The translations under genes were made by a program, and so were the position numbers. The notes below the pieces were generated by a model, which did not search any database, was not told where the DNA came from, and saw nothing but the letters and a program-made list of their open reading frames with translations. A DNA stretch of 64,000 nt from NCBI GenBank assembly GCA_007692425.1, contig RECG01000013.1, positions 1 to 64,000 of the forward strand, in the 5' to 3' direction. Shown here one piece after another: positions 1 to 9,229 of this stretch (position 1 is its first letter; the number at the start of each line of letters is the position of its first letter). This DNA comes from Acholeplasmataceae bacterium (GTDB taxonomy: Bacteria > Bacillota_I > Bacilli_A > Acholeplasmatales > Acholeplasmataceae).

Positions 1-3
1 AAT

Positions 4-33
4 AAAAAAAGGCTTGACACAATTGTATCAACC
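4..33 (-). terminator. Rho-independent terminator after tRNA-Leu
   Basis: Read on the minus strand, a hairpin (GGTTGATAC / GTGTCAAGCC with an AATT loop) is followed by seven T. It lies about 15 bases after the CCA end of the tRNA and fits its transcription end. Confidence 0.8.
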
Positions 34-47
34 CTATGCTTTCAATA

Positions 48-136
48 TGGTGCGGACGATGAGACTTGAACTCACACGGCATTATCTCTGCCACATGCCC
101 CTCAAACATGCGTGTCTACCATTCCACCACGTCCGC
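48..136 (-). tRNA. tRNA-Leu (anticodon GAG), CCA encoded
   Basis: The minus strand folds as a class II tRNA. The acceptor stem GCGGACG pairs with CGTCCGC. The anticodon stem CATGT/GCATG encloses the loop TTGAGGG, giving anticodon GAG for Leu codons CUC/CUU. A long variable arm (GGCA..TGCC) and a T arm with GTTCAAGTC are present. Discriminator A and CCA are encoded in the DNA. No clear promoter separates it from the terminator of the upstream fakA gene, so it may be transcribed partly by readthrough. Confidence 0.95.
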
Positions 137-140
137 ATCT

Positions 141-163
141 AAAAAGGTGCGGACACCTTTTTT
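141..163 (-). terminator. Terminator between fakA and tRNA-Leu
   Basis: The minus strand reads AAAAAAGGTGTCCGCACCTTTTT, a short GC hairpin flanked by A and T runs, 17 bases past the fakA stop and just before the tRNA 5' end. Its GTCCGCACC core copies the 3' end of the neighbouring tRNA. Confidence 0.7.
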
Positions 164-180
164 AGCGTGTTTGTTGTTGT

Positions 181-1851
181 TTATTCAACTGCAAAAATAT
201 AGGTGTAGATTTCTTGCTTGCCTTCAATCAGCTCGACTTCCATATCGGGGTTCAGCTTCTTGGCGTGGGCTACGATCTGGTCAAGCTCGTCTTCATCATA
301 ATCAGAACCATAGAAGATGGTCATGATTTCCTTGTCCATGTCCACCATGTCGTCAAGAAGGGCCTGGACGGTTTCAAGACGGGTCGGTGTCGAGACCTTG
401 ATTTCACCACGGGTGATGCCGATGTAATCACCTTTCTTGATGTTGACACCATTGATTTCGGTATCGCGGATGGCATAGGTGACTTCACCGCTGCGCATGT
501 TGTCGATGATTTCGTTCATGGCTTCGACATTGTCGTCGATTTCCTGGGTCGGATCAAAAGCCAGCAGCGAGGCATAGCCGGTGGCGATGCTCTTGGTCTT
601 AAGTACATGAATCGAACGGTCTGGACATAATTCCAAAGTTTGTTCGGCTGACAAAATGATGTTCTTGTTGTTGGGCAGGATGATGACATGATCTGAATTC
701 AGGTCTTCAACTGCCTTGACAAACGCCTCGGTAGAGGGATTCATGGTCTGTCCACCATCGATAATCAAGTCAACACCGAGTTCCTTGAACGCCTCATGGA
801 TGCCTTCACCGGAAGCCACGGCGATGATGGTGTATTTCGATTTCTTTTTCTCGACAACGGGTTGTGTTTGTGTTTGCGGAACATGCTGTGGTGCCGAGTC
901 GCTCATGATGGTGCTATGCTGGACGCGCATGTTTTCGATCTTGACAGTCTGCAAATCACCATACTTTTGGGCGAGTGTCAGCGCAACTCCGGGTTGATTG
1001 GTGTGGACGTGGACCTTGACAAGGTCGTCGTCCGCGACCAAGACGAGCGAGTCGCCCATTTGCTCGAGCGGATCTTTCATATAATTTTCTTTGAATTTTT
1101 CCGGTTTGTGCAGTTTGATGATGAATTCGGTGCAGTAACCAAATTTGATGTCAAAATCACCAAGGTTTTGCGCACCATGATACACATCTTGCGTGGTGGG
1201 GGCGGCCAACTCGGATTCATTGAGAATATTGCCCTCCAAAGCCATGATCATGCCTTCGATGATCTTGATGAAACCTGCACCGCCGCTATCGACAACGCCG
1301 GCCTCCTTCAAGACAGGTAGCAAATCGGGTGTTTTGATCAGGGTTTCCTTGGCTTGCTCGAGATAGACCTTGAGCACGTCTTCCACACTCGATAGATTGG
1401 GTTGTTCACGCAACACTTTCTCAGCAGATTCACGGACGACGGTCAAAATCGTACCTTCGACCGGATCCATGACAGCGCGATACGCCATCTGATAACCGCC
1501 GACAAGCGCTTGGATGAACTCTTCAATGGTGGCGGCGCCATCGTTGATCTTGGCGATTTCGCTGTAGACGCCACGGAAAAACTGGGAAAGAATGACACCT
1601 GAGTTCCCTCTCGCTCCCATGAGTAATCCGCGTGATAGAATTTTTGATATATCAATGATCGATTGTGAATCGACATTATTGACTTCTTTGATACCCGCCA
1701 TCATCGTCATTTGCATGTTCGTGCCGGTGTCGCCGTCGGGGACTGGAAAGACATTTAAGTGATCAATTTCCTTGTGGTTGTTTTTAAGGTTTACTGCGCC
1801 ATTGGTAACCATTTTCTTGAACAAGTTTCCACTGATTGTCCTGTTCGCCAT
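181..1851 (-). CDS. fakA: Fatty acid kinase A / DAK2-domain protein (YloV family)
   Basis: 556 aa, close to the usual FakA length. The N-terminal DhaL-type nucleotide-binding domain (about residues 10-200) shows NVFPVPDGDTGTNM and ARGNSGVILSQFFRG, the Mg-ATP binding motifs of dihydroxyacetone-kinase-like proteins. A middle domain and a DegV-like C-terminal domain follow. In Firmicutes FakA phosphorylates FakB-bound fatty acids so that exogenous fatty acids can enter phospholipids; no fakB is in this window. The ATG start has a GAGGAGG ribosome site. The gene is monocistronic, with a good promoter at 1927-1955 and a terminator before tRNA-Leu. Confidence 0.92.
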   Translation of the reverse strand: MANRTISGNLFKKMVTNGAVNLKNNHKEIDHLNVFPVPDGDTGTNMQMTMMAGIKEVNNVDSQSIIDISKILSRGLLMGARGNSGVILSQFFRGVYSEIAKINDGAATIEEFIQALVGGYQMAYRAVMDPVEGTILTVVRESAEKVLREQPNLSSVEDVLKVYLEQAKETLIKTPDLLPVLKEAGVVDSGGAGFIKIIEGMIMALEGNILNESELAAPTTQDVYHGAQNLGDFDIKFGYCTEFIIKLHKPEKFKENYMKDPLEQMGDSLVLVADDDLVKVHVHTNQPGVALTLAQKYGDLQTVKIENMRVQHSTIMSDSAPQHVPQTQTQPVVEKKKSKYTIIAVASGEGIHEAFKELGVDLIIDGGQTMNPSTEAFVKAVEDLNSDHVIILPNNKNIILSAEQTLELCPDRSIHVLKTKSIATGYASLLAFDPTQEIDDNVEAMNEIIDNMRSGEVTYAIRDTEINGVNIKKGDYIGITRGEIKVSTPTRLETVQALLDDMVDMDKEIMTIFYGSDYDEDELDQIVAHAKKLNPDMEVELIEGKQEIYTYIFAVE

Positions 1852-1926
1852 AAAAGCTCCTCCTCGTATTCATTTGTCGCTTATGTGAATGGGATTGATA
1901 TCGTCATTGGGGTCAAGCACTGTAGT

Positions 1927-1955
1927 AGTATAGCATTGATGAAATCAAAATGCAA
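1927..1955 (-). promoter_or_regulatory. Sigma-A promoter of fakA
   Basis: On the minus strand -35 TTGCAT (1950-1955) and -10 TATACT (1927-1932) are separated by 17 bases, about 75 bases upstream of the fakA start. This is a near-consensus vegetative promoter. Confidence 0.75.
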
Positions 1956-2081
1956 CTATTTTCATACCATATGATTTCATCATAATTATACCATAAAACC
2001 AAAAAATCAATGCATTAGGACACGAACAGGGCTTGTGATCTGACATTCGTGCCTATTTTTTCAGACTTTTGGTGTTTATTG

Positions 2082-2110
2082 TTGCTTTTTGCGTCCATTT
2101 ATGTTAGATT
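2082..2110 (+). promoter_or_regulatory. Probable promoter of rpmB
   Basis: TTGCTT (2082-2087) is 17 bases from TAGATT (2105-2110), with an extended -10 TG one base upstream. The start codon is 27 bases further. The fakA/rpmB divergent gap (about 285 bases) holds these two promoters and nothing else I recognise. Confidence 0.55.
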
Positions 2111-2136
2111 TAGTAGTGCAGTAAGGAGTGAGAACA

Positions 2137-2325
2137 ATGGCAGAATGCTACGTAACCGGTAAAAAGACCCTTTCGGGCAACCGTCGCAGTCATGCGATGA
2201 ACGCGACCCGCCACAAGTGGAAGAGCAACCTTCAGACCATCCGGATCAAGATGGAAGACGGTACCATCAAAAAGGTGAAAGTCTCCGCCCGGGCGCTCAA
2301 AAAGAATAATTTGGAACGCGTTTGA
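2137..2325 (+). CDS. rpmB: 50S ribosomal protein L28
   Basis: 62 aa, the normal length for bacterial L28. It starts [21 protein letters not shown] and is rich in Lys and Arg. The ATG at 2137 is preferred over an upstream in-frame GTG because TAAGGAGTGAG lies just before it. L28 binds 23S rRNA in the large subunit. The cysteines of the zinc-binding L28 form are absent apart from Cys4. The gene stands alone between divergent fakA and the convergent cysteine-synthase-like gene. Confidence 0.97.
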   Translation: MAECYVTGKKTLSGNRRSHAMNATRHKWKSNLQTIRIKMEDGTIKKVKVSARALKKNNLERV

Positions 2326-2378
2326 AAATAGAAAGGACACGATGCCTTTTTATTTTTTCAATCAATCAATTAATTAAA

Positions 2379-2424
2379 AAAAACCTGAGTTGAAGTCTCT
2401 TGATGAGGCCAAGGTCAGGTTTTT
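2379..2424. terminator. Bidirectional terminator between rpmB and the cysteine-synthase-like gene
   Basis: AAACCTGA (2381-2388) pairs with TCAGGTTT (2415-2422), with an A run before and a T run after, so it can stop transcripts from both convergent genes. Confidence 0.8.
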
Positions 2425-2446
2425 TTTGCGGTCTCGACATGAAATG

Positions 2447-3526
2447 TTAATCGATCTCTAATCTGCTCCGACATAAATTGTATGGATTTTCGCCCAAACA
2501 CAAATCGGCGATGTTGACAACCCTTTCAAAACACAAACCAGTAATGGCTTTGGTCAGGCAACTCTCTTTCAGCGGTTCTTCTTTCATCAAGTCAGTGCTG
2601 AGATATTTTTTGTTATCATCGGGGAAGACGGTGACAACAACACTTTCAGGCGGAAGCAGGTTTTGTGCCTTGACAGCACCAATGAAGTTCGCACCTGAGG
2701 ATATGCCGACACCAAGACCGAGCGTCCTGGCAATGGCTTGTGACATCAGAATGGCATCGCTGTCATCGACATCGATGATGTCATCCAAAGTCTTCAAACA
2801 GACCAAATCAGGGATGAATTCATCTGATATGCCTTCGATGCGGTGTTTTCCCACCTTGCATCCGGTCGATAACGTGGGCGAATTGGCTGGTTCTATGGGA
2901 TACGCTTTGATGTGGGGGAACTGCTCACGCAATCGTGCGCCGACACCCATGATGGTACCACCGGTTCCGACACCTGCGACAAACGCATCAGGACTCACGT
3001 CAAGATAAGCAAGCTGGTCGATGATTTCCACGGCAGTGGTATGATAATGTGCTTCACAATTATGAATGTTTGAAAACTGCGAGGGCAAAAAGGCATGTTC
3101 ATGAGAAGCCGCATAAGCTTCTGCACGTTGAATGGCACCTTTGAAACCACCTTGTTCCTTGCTGACCAAGGTCACTTCCGCACCAAAAGACTTGATGAGA
3201 TTCACCCGTTCAACACTCAGCCAATCCGGCATGAAAATGTTGACGCGATGGCCAAGTGAACGACCGATTGCGGCAAAAGCGATGCCGGTATTGCCACTGG
3301 TCGCTTCGACGATGGTCGATTCAGGTTTTAGGAGACCTTGTTGATGTGCTTCATGAATGATGTACAAAGCCATCCTGTCCTTGATGCTGCCAGTGTAGTT
3401 GTAGTGTTCGTGTTTGACATAAATATGACGAGGCTCATCGTGATAATTAAAACGGATCTTGCTTAATGGTGTACGACCGATCAGTGCACACAAATGTTGA
3501 AAAGCGCACGTGTGGGAGGGTGTCAT
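2447..3526 (-). CDS. PLP-dependent cysteine synthase family protein (CysK/CysM-like)
   Basis: 359 aa of fold type II PLP enzyme. The PLP lysine lies in YTGSIKDRM (about residue 45), the substrate-binding loop is EATSGNTGIA (about 88-97), and the phosphate loop is GVGTGGT (about 187-193). The family makes cysteine from O-acetylserine and sulfide or acts on related beta-replacement substrates. The C-terminal extension of about 50 residues with four cysteines is longer than in plain CysK, so the true substrate is open. It is last in the rlmN-rsgA-rpe-thiN operon, two bases after thiN. AAGGAG precedes the ATG. Confidence 0.8.
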   Translation of the reverse strand: MTPSHTCAFQHLCALIGRTPLSKIRFNYHDEPRHIYVKHEHYNYTGSIKDRMALYIIHEAHQQGLLKPESTIVEATSGNTGIAFAAIGRSLGHRVNIFMPDWLSVERVNLIKSFGAEVTLVSKEQGGFKGAIQRAEAYAASHEHAFLPSQFSNIHNCEAHYHTTAVEIIDQLAYLDVSPDAFVAGVGTGGTIMGVGARLREQFPHIKAYPIEPANSPTLSTGCKVGKHRIEGISDEFIPDLVCLKTLDDIIDVDDSDAILMSQAIARTLGLGVGISSGANFIGAVKAQNLLPPESVVVTVFPDDNKKYLSTDLMKEEPLKESCLTKAITGLCFERVVNIADLCLGENPYNLCRSRLEID

Positions 3527-3527
3527 T

Positions 3528-4175
3528 TCAGCGACTCCTTGAGTGGTGATGCCCTGTCAAAACCGTTGACGGTTCTCCATCTGACATGATGACCAGCACC
3601 CGGCCTTTGTGAATCGTGATGATGCCTTCTTGGGAAGTGATTTCATTGCTGATGCCAAGCGGATCATAGGTTTTGAGATGATAATCATTGAGTTCGTATT
3701 TGAATCCCTTGAGTGAGAGACTGGCTTCCGGGTAGGCAAAGACCGAGACATAACCATCGGAAGACAGGGTCCAGGTCCCTTCTTCAAGCATGAAGATGGT
3801 GCTATGTTCATGTTGCATGATCAGCGTCGGAAAAAGGTCAAACAACAAGATGTGGGCGAAAAAATGTTCAATGCGTTCACCACCGATACCGCCGATCAAG
3901 TATAGTTCATCCGGCTTGAAACGCATGGCTTCCAAGAGCGCTTGATGCGTGTCGGTGACGTCTTTGACCGATTCGAGTCTGACCGTTTTCAACCCATCAA
4001 GCAGGGTCGGGTCGGCAAGCGAATCGAAATCACCGACCGCCAGATCGATCTTGATGTGTTGCTTGTGTATGGCCAGGATGGCCTGATCGACACCGATGAC
4101 GATGTCATCATCATGAAGATCGATGATTCCTTTGATGTCTTCAGGCGTCGGATGGGTGATGACGTAAACGTTCAT
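3528..4175 (-). CDS. thiN: Thiamine pyrophosphokinase
   Basis: 215 aa, the family length. It transfers pyrophosphate from ATP to thiamine to make TPP, in the cytosol. N-terminal signs are GVDQAIL and AVGDFDSL (about residues 48-55). The DTHQALLEAM and YLIGGIGGERIEHFFAHI region carries the conserved catalytic Asp, Gly-Gly and Arg. The start overlaps the rpe stop by four bases, showing translational coupling in the usual Gram-positive rsgA-rpe-thiN order. No TPP riboswitch is seen. Confidence 0.92.
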   Translation of the reverse strand: MNVYVITHPTPEDIKGIIDLHDDDIVIGVDQAILAIHKQHIKIDLAVGDFDSLADPTLLDGLKTVRLESVKDVTDTHQALLEAMRFKPDELYLIGGIGGERIEHFFAHILLFDLFPTLIMQHEHSTIFMLEEGTWTLSSDGYVSVFAYPEASLSLKGFKYELNDYHLKTYDPLGISNEITSQEGIITIHKGRVLVIMSDGEPSTVLTGHHHSRSR

Positions 4176-4804
4176 CCACGCAACCTCCGGATGACCGCTT
4201 TGCGGTCTTTTTGATCAAATAGATAACTGCCAACAACCGCAATATCGACGCCTGCCTCGCGGCAGGCCTTGATCGTCACATCATTGATGCCGCCATCAAC
4301 CTCGATTTGATACATGAGGTTTTTTTCTTTTCTAAGTTTGACCAAGGTGCGTACCTTGTCAAGCATGTCAGGCATGAAGGCTTGACCGCCAAACCCGGGT
4401 TCAACCGTCATCACCAGGACAAGCGCAGCTTCATGAAGCCATGGTTCGAGTGCTGTAACTGGCGTGCCAGGTTTGATTGAAAGTCCGACCCCGATCCCTT
4501 TATCACGAATGGCGGCGATCGTTTTGGCGGTGTCATTGGCTTCGGTGTGAATGGTGATGATGGCCGTGCCAGGCAAGGCGAAACCATCAATCCAATGCAA
4601 GGGGTCGGTGACCATCAAATGGATATCTAATGGCAATGCGGTCCGTCTTCGGATGCTTTCAGCGATCGACGGACCGAAAGAGAGATTGGGCACGAAGTGT
4701 CCATCCATGATGTCAAGATGGATGAAATCAGCGTGATCGATGCTTTCAAGTTCGTGTTTCAAATCGGTGAAATCAGCTGTCAGGACCGAGGGTGCGATTT
4801 TCAT
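4172..4804 (-). CDS. rpe: Ribulose-phosphate 3-epimerase
   Basis: 210 aa TIM barrel. It interconverts ribulose 5-phosphate and xylulose 5-phosphate in the pentose phosphate pathway. It shows KIAPSVLTADF at the start, FIHLDIMDGHFVPNLSFGP (metal-binding His/Asp), VMTVEPGFGGQAF (phosphate-binding loop) and IEVDGGIN. It lies between rsgA and thiN; GGAGG overlaps the rsgA stop, and the stop overlaps the thiN start. Confidence 0.95.
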   Translation of the reverse strand: MKIAPSVLTADFTDLKHELESIDHADFIHLDIMDGHFVPNLSFGPSIAESIRRRTALPLDIHLMVTDPLHWIDGFALPGTAIITIHTEANDTAKTIAAIRDKGIGVGLSIKPGTPVTALEPWLHEAALVLVMTVEPGFGGQAFMPDMLDKVRTLVKLRKEKNLMYQIEVDGGINDVTIKACREAGVDIAVVGSYLFDQKDRKAVIRRLRG

Positions 4805-4817
4805 ATGGCCAAACCTC

Positions 4818-5771
4818 CTAATACTTCGGTTTTTGGTTTTTGATCTCTTCTAAAAACAAGCGATAATGCGCTAGACGCCAAGGCGGGATCTTGCCTTGTT
4901 CGGTCGCTTCCCTGACCGCACAACCAGGCTCATGTTGATGCAGACACTTGTTGCCGAAGCGACACGATGATGACAAGGCGTTGAAATCAGGATAACATTC
5001 TTTCAACATGTCCGGTTCGAAAATACGGAAGTCAATCTTCGAAAAACCGGGGGTGTCGGCGATGTACCCGCCACCAAACTCATATAGTTCGGTATGACGC
5101 GTGGTGTGCTTGCCACGACCGAGTGCATGCGATATCTCCTGGGTCTTGAGTTGCAGTTCGGGCATCAAGGCGTTCAAGAGTGTCGACTTGCCGACGCCGG
5201 TCTGTCCGGCCAAGACCGTAATTTTATCTTTAAAAATGGTCGTCAGGACATCAAAGCCGATCCGTTCCTTGCTGTTGACATAATGGATGTCGTAACCCAT
5301 CGAGACATAATAGGACAAGTCCTCTTTCAACGCCTGCAATGGTTCATCATCAATCAAATCAATCTTCGAGATGACCAGCACCACAGGAAGACGTTCCAGG
5401 TCAAGAATGACCAGGAACTTGTCCAACAAATGAAAACTGAAATCAGGTCTGATGACCGAGAACACGACAAGCACCTGATCGATGTTGGCCACGTCAGGCC
5501 GTTCAAGTTCGTTTTGACGTGGCAGGACCTCGGTGATCTGCACCTGCTCCTGGTCATCATAAAAGACGACATCACCGACCTTGGGACTGATTGTGACCAC
5601 CTTGTTTTCCTTTTTGGTCTTCTTGGTGGTCTGCCGGTTGAAACTGCTGTCCTCATCGATGCGCATGTGTCTGAGTTTGCCTCGTGCCGAGGCAATGAAT
5701 TCTTTTCCAGACGTCAGATCGACCAGTGTATATTGGTTGGAAATCAACTTTTTGACAAAAGCTTTTTTCAA
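4818..5771 (-). CDS. rsgA: Ribosome small subunit-dependent GTPase RsgA (TTG start)
   Basis: 317 aa. It is a circularly permuted GTPase for late 30S maturation. An N-terminal OB domain (about 1-85) precedes the GTPase with G4 VISKID, G1 GQTGVGKSTLLN and G3 DTPGFS. A C-terminal zinc motif follows (CRFGNKCLHQHEPGC). I chose the TTG at 5771 because AGGAGG lies six bases upstream and family homology begins there; the reading frame extends 16 codons further to an ATG that has no ribosome site and lies before rlmN ends. Confidence 0.92.
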   Translation of the reverse strand: MKKAFVKKLISNQYTLVDLTSGKEFIASARGKLRHMRIDEDSSFNRQTTKKTKKENKVVTISPKVGDVVFYDDQEQVQITEVLPRQNELERPDVANIDQVLVVFSVIRPDFSFHLLDKFLVILDLERLPVVLVISKIDLIDDEPLQALKEDLSYYVSMGYDIHYVNSKERIGFDVLTTIFKDKITVLAGQTGVGKSTLLNALMPELQLKTQEISHALGRGKHTTRHTELYEFGGGYIADTPGFSKIDFRIFEPDMLKECYPDFNALSSSCRFGNKCLHQHEPGCAVREATEQGKIPPWRLAHYRLFLEEIKNQKPKY

Positions 5772-5781
5772 GCGGTTCCTC

Positions 5782-6798
5782 CTATAAATGTTGACTTCTG
5801 AGCTGCCCGCAGGCGGCATTGATATCGTGACCCTGCTCCTTGCGCAAGGTGACTTGAATCTTATGTTTCTTCAATGTGTCATAAAAGGCCAACATGGTTG
5901 CTTGCGGTGAGCGCCGGTAGGGGGCCTCGATGACTTCGTTGTAAGGAATCAGGTTAACATAGACATTGAGTCCCTTGAGTTTCTTGACCAGTTCCAAGGC
6001 GACCTCATGGGTGTCATTGACACCGTCAATCAGGATGTATTCGATCGTCACCCGTCGTTTGGTGACCGACAAATAGTATTTGATGGCGCCGATGACCTCG
6101 TCAACCGGATAAACCTTGTTGATTTTCATCAACCGGCTTCTGATCGCATCATTGGGCGCATGCAGGCTGATGGCAAGATTGACCTGAAGACCGACATGTG
6201 CATAGGCTTTGATTTGGGGGACAAGCCCGCTGGTCGACACCGTAATATGTCTGGCACCGATGGCCAGGCCTTTGGGATGATTGATGATGTGTAGAAAAGC
6301 AAGCAAACCATCAAAATTATCAAACGGTTCACCAATGCCCATCACGACGACATAAGCGATCCGCTTACCTGATAGACGTTCCGTTTCCAGCACCTGGGCG
6401 ATGACTTCGCCCGGTGTCAGGTCACGCTTCTTCTTGAGTAGCCCCGAGGCGCAAAAAGAACAGCCGATGTTACATCCCACCTGGGTGGTGACACAAATGC
6501 TGTCGCCATAATGTTGTTTCATCAAGACGGATTCAATCAAATGTCCGTCATGGACACGGTAGAGACATTTGACCGTGCCATCCTGGCTGACATGCTTGAT
6601 CACCAGTTCAAGTGCCTGGATCGTAAAATGCTGTTCCAGCAAACCGATCAGATCGTCAGGCAGGTTGTTCATGGCTTCAAATGTGGTCACTTTCTGCTTG
6701 TAGAGCCAGTTCCAGATCTGGTCTGCCCTGTATGGTTTATGTTGGTGGGTCTGTAAAAAAGACACCAACGCTTCATGAGTCAAATCATAGATGAGCAT
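5782..6798 (-). CDS. rlmN: Dual-specificity rRNA/tRNA adenine-C2 methyltransferase RlmN
   Basis: 338 aa radical SAM enzyme that methylates A2503 of 23S rRNA and A37 of some tRNAs. The iron-sulfur motif CNIGCSFCASG lies near residue 108. GIGEPFDN binds SAM, and the C-terminal AACGQLR holds the methyl-carrying cysteine. The ATG at 6798 follows AAAGGTGATAAC. It heads the operon with rsgA, rpe, thiN and the cysteine-synthase-like gene; a TATAAT box lies about 25 bases upstream of its start. Confidence 0.95.
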   Translation of the reverse strand: MLIYDLTHEALVSFLQTHQHKPYRADQIWNWLYKQKVTTFEAMNNLPDDLIGLLEQHFTIQALELVIKHVSQDGTVKCLYRVHDGHLIESVLMKQHYGDSICVTTQVGCNIGCSFCASGLLKKKRDLTPGEVIAQVLETERLSGKRIAYVVVMGIGEPFDNFDGLLAFLHIINHPKGLAIGARHITVSTSGLVPQIKAYAHVGLQVNLAISLHAPNDAIRSRLMKINKVYPVDEVIGAIKYYLSVTKRRVTIEYILIDGVNDTHEVALELVKKLKGLNVYVNLIPYNEVIEAPYRRSPQATMLAFYDTLKKHKIQVTLRKEQGHDINAACGQLRSQHL

Positions 6799-6846
6799 GT
6801 TATCACCTTTCTAAGCCTTATTATACACGATTTTATGACGGACCAA

Positions 6847-6874
6847 GAAAAAAACCTGATTGCTCAGGTCTTTA
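6847..6874 (-). terminator. Terminator of pheST overlapping the pheT stop
   Basis: ACCTGA-GCAA-TCAGGT followed by seven T on the minus strand, starting three bases after the pheT stop codon. Confidence 0.8.
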
Positions 6875-9229
6875 ACGGCGAATGGTGGCATGATGTGCCG
6901 TGGTGAGCCGGGTCGAGATTTGTGCGATCAGCTTGTCAGCCTCAGCGGCATCCATCGTTTTTGACGCATCATTGAAGACAAGACGGAACGCGATTGATTT
7001 CCGGCCGCTTTCAATGGTCCCGCCCTTGTAGACATCAAAAACGGTCAGACTAACCAGTCTTTTTTTGGCTGTCTGGCGGATTAATGTCATCAGGTCACCA
7101 GCTGCGACATCGTCATCGACCACCACGGCCAGGTCTCGTTCGATATGTGGATAACGGGAAACCGGTTGGTAGGTCAGATCGGCTTGTCGGTCGAGCAAAG
7201 GCTCAAGATGGAGTTCAAACACGACCGTGTTCTTGATGTCAAGACGATTTGCTTCAAGCGGATGGAGTTCGGCAATCCGGCCGATGGTGTGCCCCTCATA
7301 GCGGATGTCAGCCTGCTTGTGAGGATGGAAACGGTCATGTTGAACACCTTTGACATAGTCAACATGGATGCCTAAAGGATCAAGCAGTCGATCAATCAAT
7401 CCTTTCATGAGGAAGAAATCAACATGGATGGCGTCCTTGTTCCAAGGATGGTGATGCCAACGACCGCTGATGGCGGCCCCGATCCAGGTTGATTCGACAT
7501 CTTTGGCAAACAAATGGCCGATTTCAAAGACGGCGACATCGTCGTGTTGCCGGGCCTGGTTGTAACGTACCGCTTCCAACAATCCATGCAACAGACTCTG
7601 TCTGAGTGTTTTCTTGTCTTCACTGAGCGGTGCCAGTACCGAAACCGGTTCACCAAGCTTGCGATAACGATGGACGTCCGAGGGTGCCAACAGACTGTAA
7701 CTGATGATCTCATTCAAGCCGATCGCAGCCAAGTCATGCCTGATGCCGCGCAAACGTTGTTGTCGCGTGGTCAGTCTGCCTGATGCAATGCTTTGCAAGG
7801 GCGTGGTCGGAATATTGTTCAAGCCATGGATGCGGGCGATTTCCTCTAGGACATCGGCATCGATGGTGATATCGTTGCGGTAACTTGGCGGAATGACGCT
7901 GTAATGGTCGCTTTTGATGGTGATGTCATAGTTATAACGACGTAAATAAGAAACGACTTCATCTTCAGTCAGATGAATGCCCAGGGCATCGTATGGATAC
8001 GTCTTCTGAAAGGTGATCTTGGGACGTTTCCGTGCTTCGCGCACCGCCGAAGCAATGCCTTTGTAGACGGTGGCGCCCGTCAGTTCGACCAACAGTTCGG
8101 TTGCCCGTTCCAAGCCCATGATGACCCGTTCTTCATCCACACCGCGTTCGAAACGCAACGATGATTCGCTACGCAGATCGAGCCGCTTGCTGGTCTTCAT
8201 GATCTGTTTCGGGTTGAAACAGGCGGCTTCAAGAATGACTGTGTCCGTCTGTTGATCAATGATGGTGTTTAGCAAACCCATCACGCCACCGATGGCGATT
8301 GGTGTCTTGCCATCGGTGATGACGACATCACCTTTTTCAAGCACGCGTTCTTCTTCGTCGAGACTGGTCACGGTTTCGCCCGCTTTGGCGTCACGGACGA
8401 CAATCGTGTCGGTCTTGACTTTCTTGGCATCAAACATATGTAACGGTGTGCCATATTCCAACAAGACGTAGTTGCTGATGTCAACCACGTTATTGATTGG
8501 TTGGATGCCACACGCCAAGAGCGCGCTTTTGAGCCAAAGGGGTGAATCGGCAATCTTGACATCACGGAAATAACGGGCGTAATAGTGACTGCATCCCTTG
8601 GTTTTGATCTCGACCTTGACCGGATTGTCGGGTCCGTTTTCTTTGATGGTAAACTTAGGCAAACGGATGGACTGGTTGGTCATGGCGGCCACGTCATAGG
8701 CATAACCCAGGACCGATAAGAGATCGGCCCGGTTCGGCGTCAGCCCGAGCGTCATGACAAACCCTTGCTGGCCGATGGCGGGCAGTGCCGGCGCACCGAT
8801 GGTCTGAGGGGTATCAAAGTAAAAGATGCCGCCCCGATATGAAGCCGGAATATCTTCATCATCAAACCCGAGTTCTTCTAATGAGCAGATCATGCCACGT
8901 GATTCGACACCTCTGATCTTGACGGCCTTGATTTCAAAATCACCTGGCAGGACGGTGCCGACCTGGGCGGCGATGACATATTGTCCGGCCGCGACATTGG
9001 CGGCACCGCAGACGATTTGTTCGACACGATCACCCATGTCAACAGTCGTGACAAAAAGTTTATCAGCATTGGGATGCGGTTCACATGTCAGGACATGACC
9101 AATGACAAGTTTGGTCCCCGGATTGACTGGTTCGAATGCTTCGACCTCGATGATCTTCTGGTTGGTCAGGGACACGATGTCATCGGGCACCGCGATCCAT
9201 TGACGAAGCATGCTTTCAAGGATTTTCAT
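6872..9229 (-). CDS. pheT: Phenylalanyl-tRNA synthetase beta subunit
   Basis: 785 aa, typical for bacterial PheT. In order: an N-terminal tRNA-binding EMAP-like domain (about 40-150, with VCGAANV and [10 protein letters not shown]), the B3/B4 editing domain (about 210-370), the B5 domain, a catalytic-like core, and a C-terminal FDX-ACB domain ([13 protein letters not shown]). With PheS it forms the alpha2-beta2 enzyme that charges tRNA-Phe. The start overlaps the pheS stop by four bases. It is controlled by the T-box at 10264-10485. Confidence 0.97.
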   Translation of the reverse strand: MKILESMLRQWIAVPDDIVSLTNQKIIEVEAFEPVNPGTKLVIGHVLTCEPHPNADKLFVTTVDMGDRVEQIVCGAANVAAGQYVIAAQVGTVLPGDFEIKAVKIRGVESRGMICSLEELGFDDEDIPASYRGGIFYFDTPQTIGAPALPAIGQQGFVMTLGLTPNRADLLSVLGYAYDVAAMTNQSIRLPKFTIKENGPDNPVKVEIKTKGCSHYYARYFRDVKIADSPLWLKSALLACGIQPINNVVDISNYVLLEYGTPLHMFDAKKVKTDTIVVRDAKAGETVTSLDEEERVLEKGDVVITDGKTPIAIGGVMGLLNTIIDQQTDTVILEAACFNPKQIMKTSKRLDLRSESSLRFERGVDEERVIMGLERATELLVELTGATVYKGIASAVREARKRPKITFQKTYPYDALGIHLTEDEVVSYLRRYNYDITIKSDHYSVIPPSYRNDITIDADVLEEIARIHGLNNIPTTPLQSIASGRLTTRQQRLRGIRHDLAAIGLNEIISYSLLAPSDVHRYRKLGEPVSVLAPLSEDKKTLRQSLLHGLLEAVRYNQARQHDDVAVFEIGHLFAKDVESTWIGAAISGRWHHHPWNKDAIHVDFFLMKGLIDRLLDPLGIHVDYVKGVQHDRFHPHKQADIRYEGHTIGRIAELHPLEANRLDIKNTVVFELHLEPLLDRQADLTYQPVSRYPHIERDLAVVVDDDVAAGDLMTLIRQTAKKRLVSLTVFDVYKGGTIESGRKSIAFRLVFNDASKTMDAAEADKLIAQISTRLTTAHHATIRR

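Noticed and set aside
4172-4260. Possible TPP riboswitch before thiN
   Set aside because: thiN is coupled to rpe with a four-base overlap, leaving no leader, and no THI-box sequence is seen.
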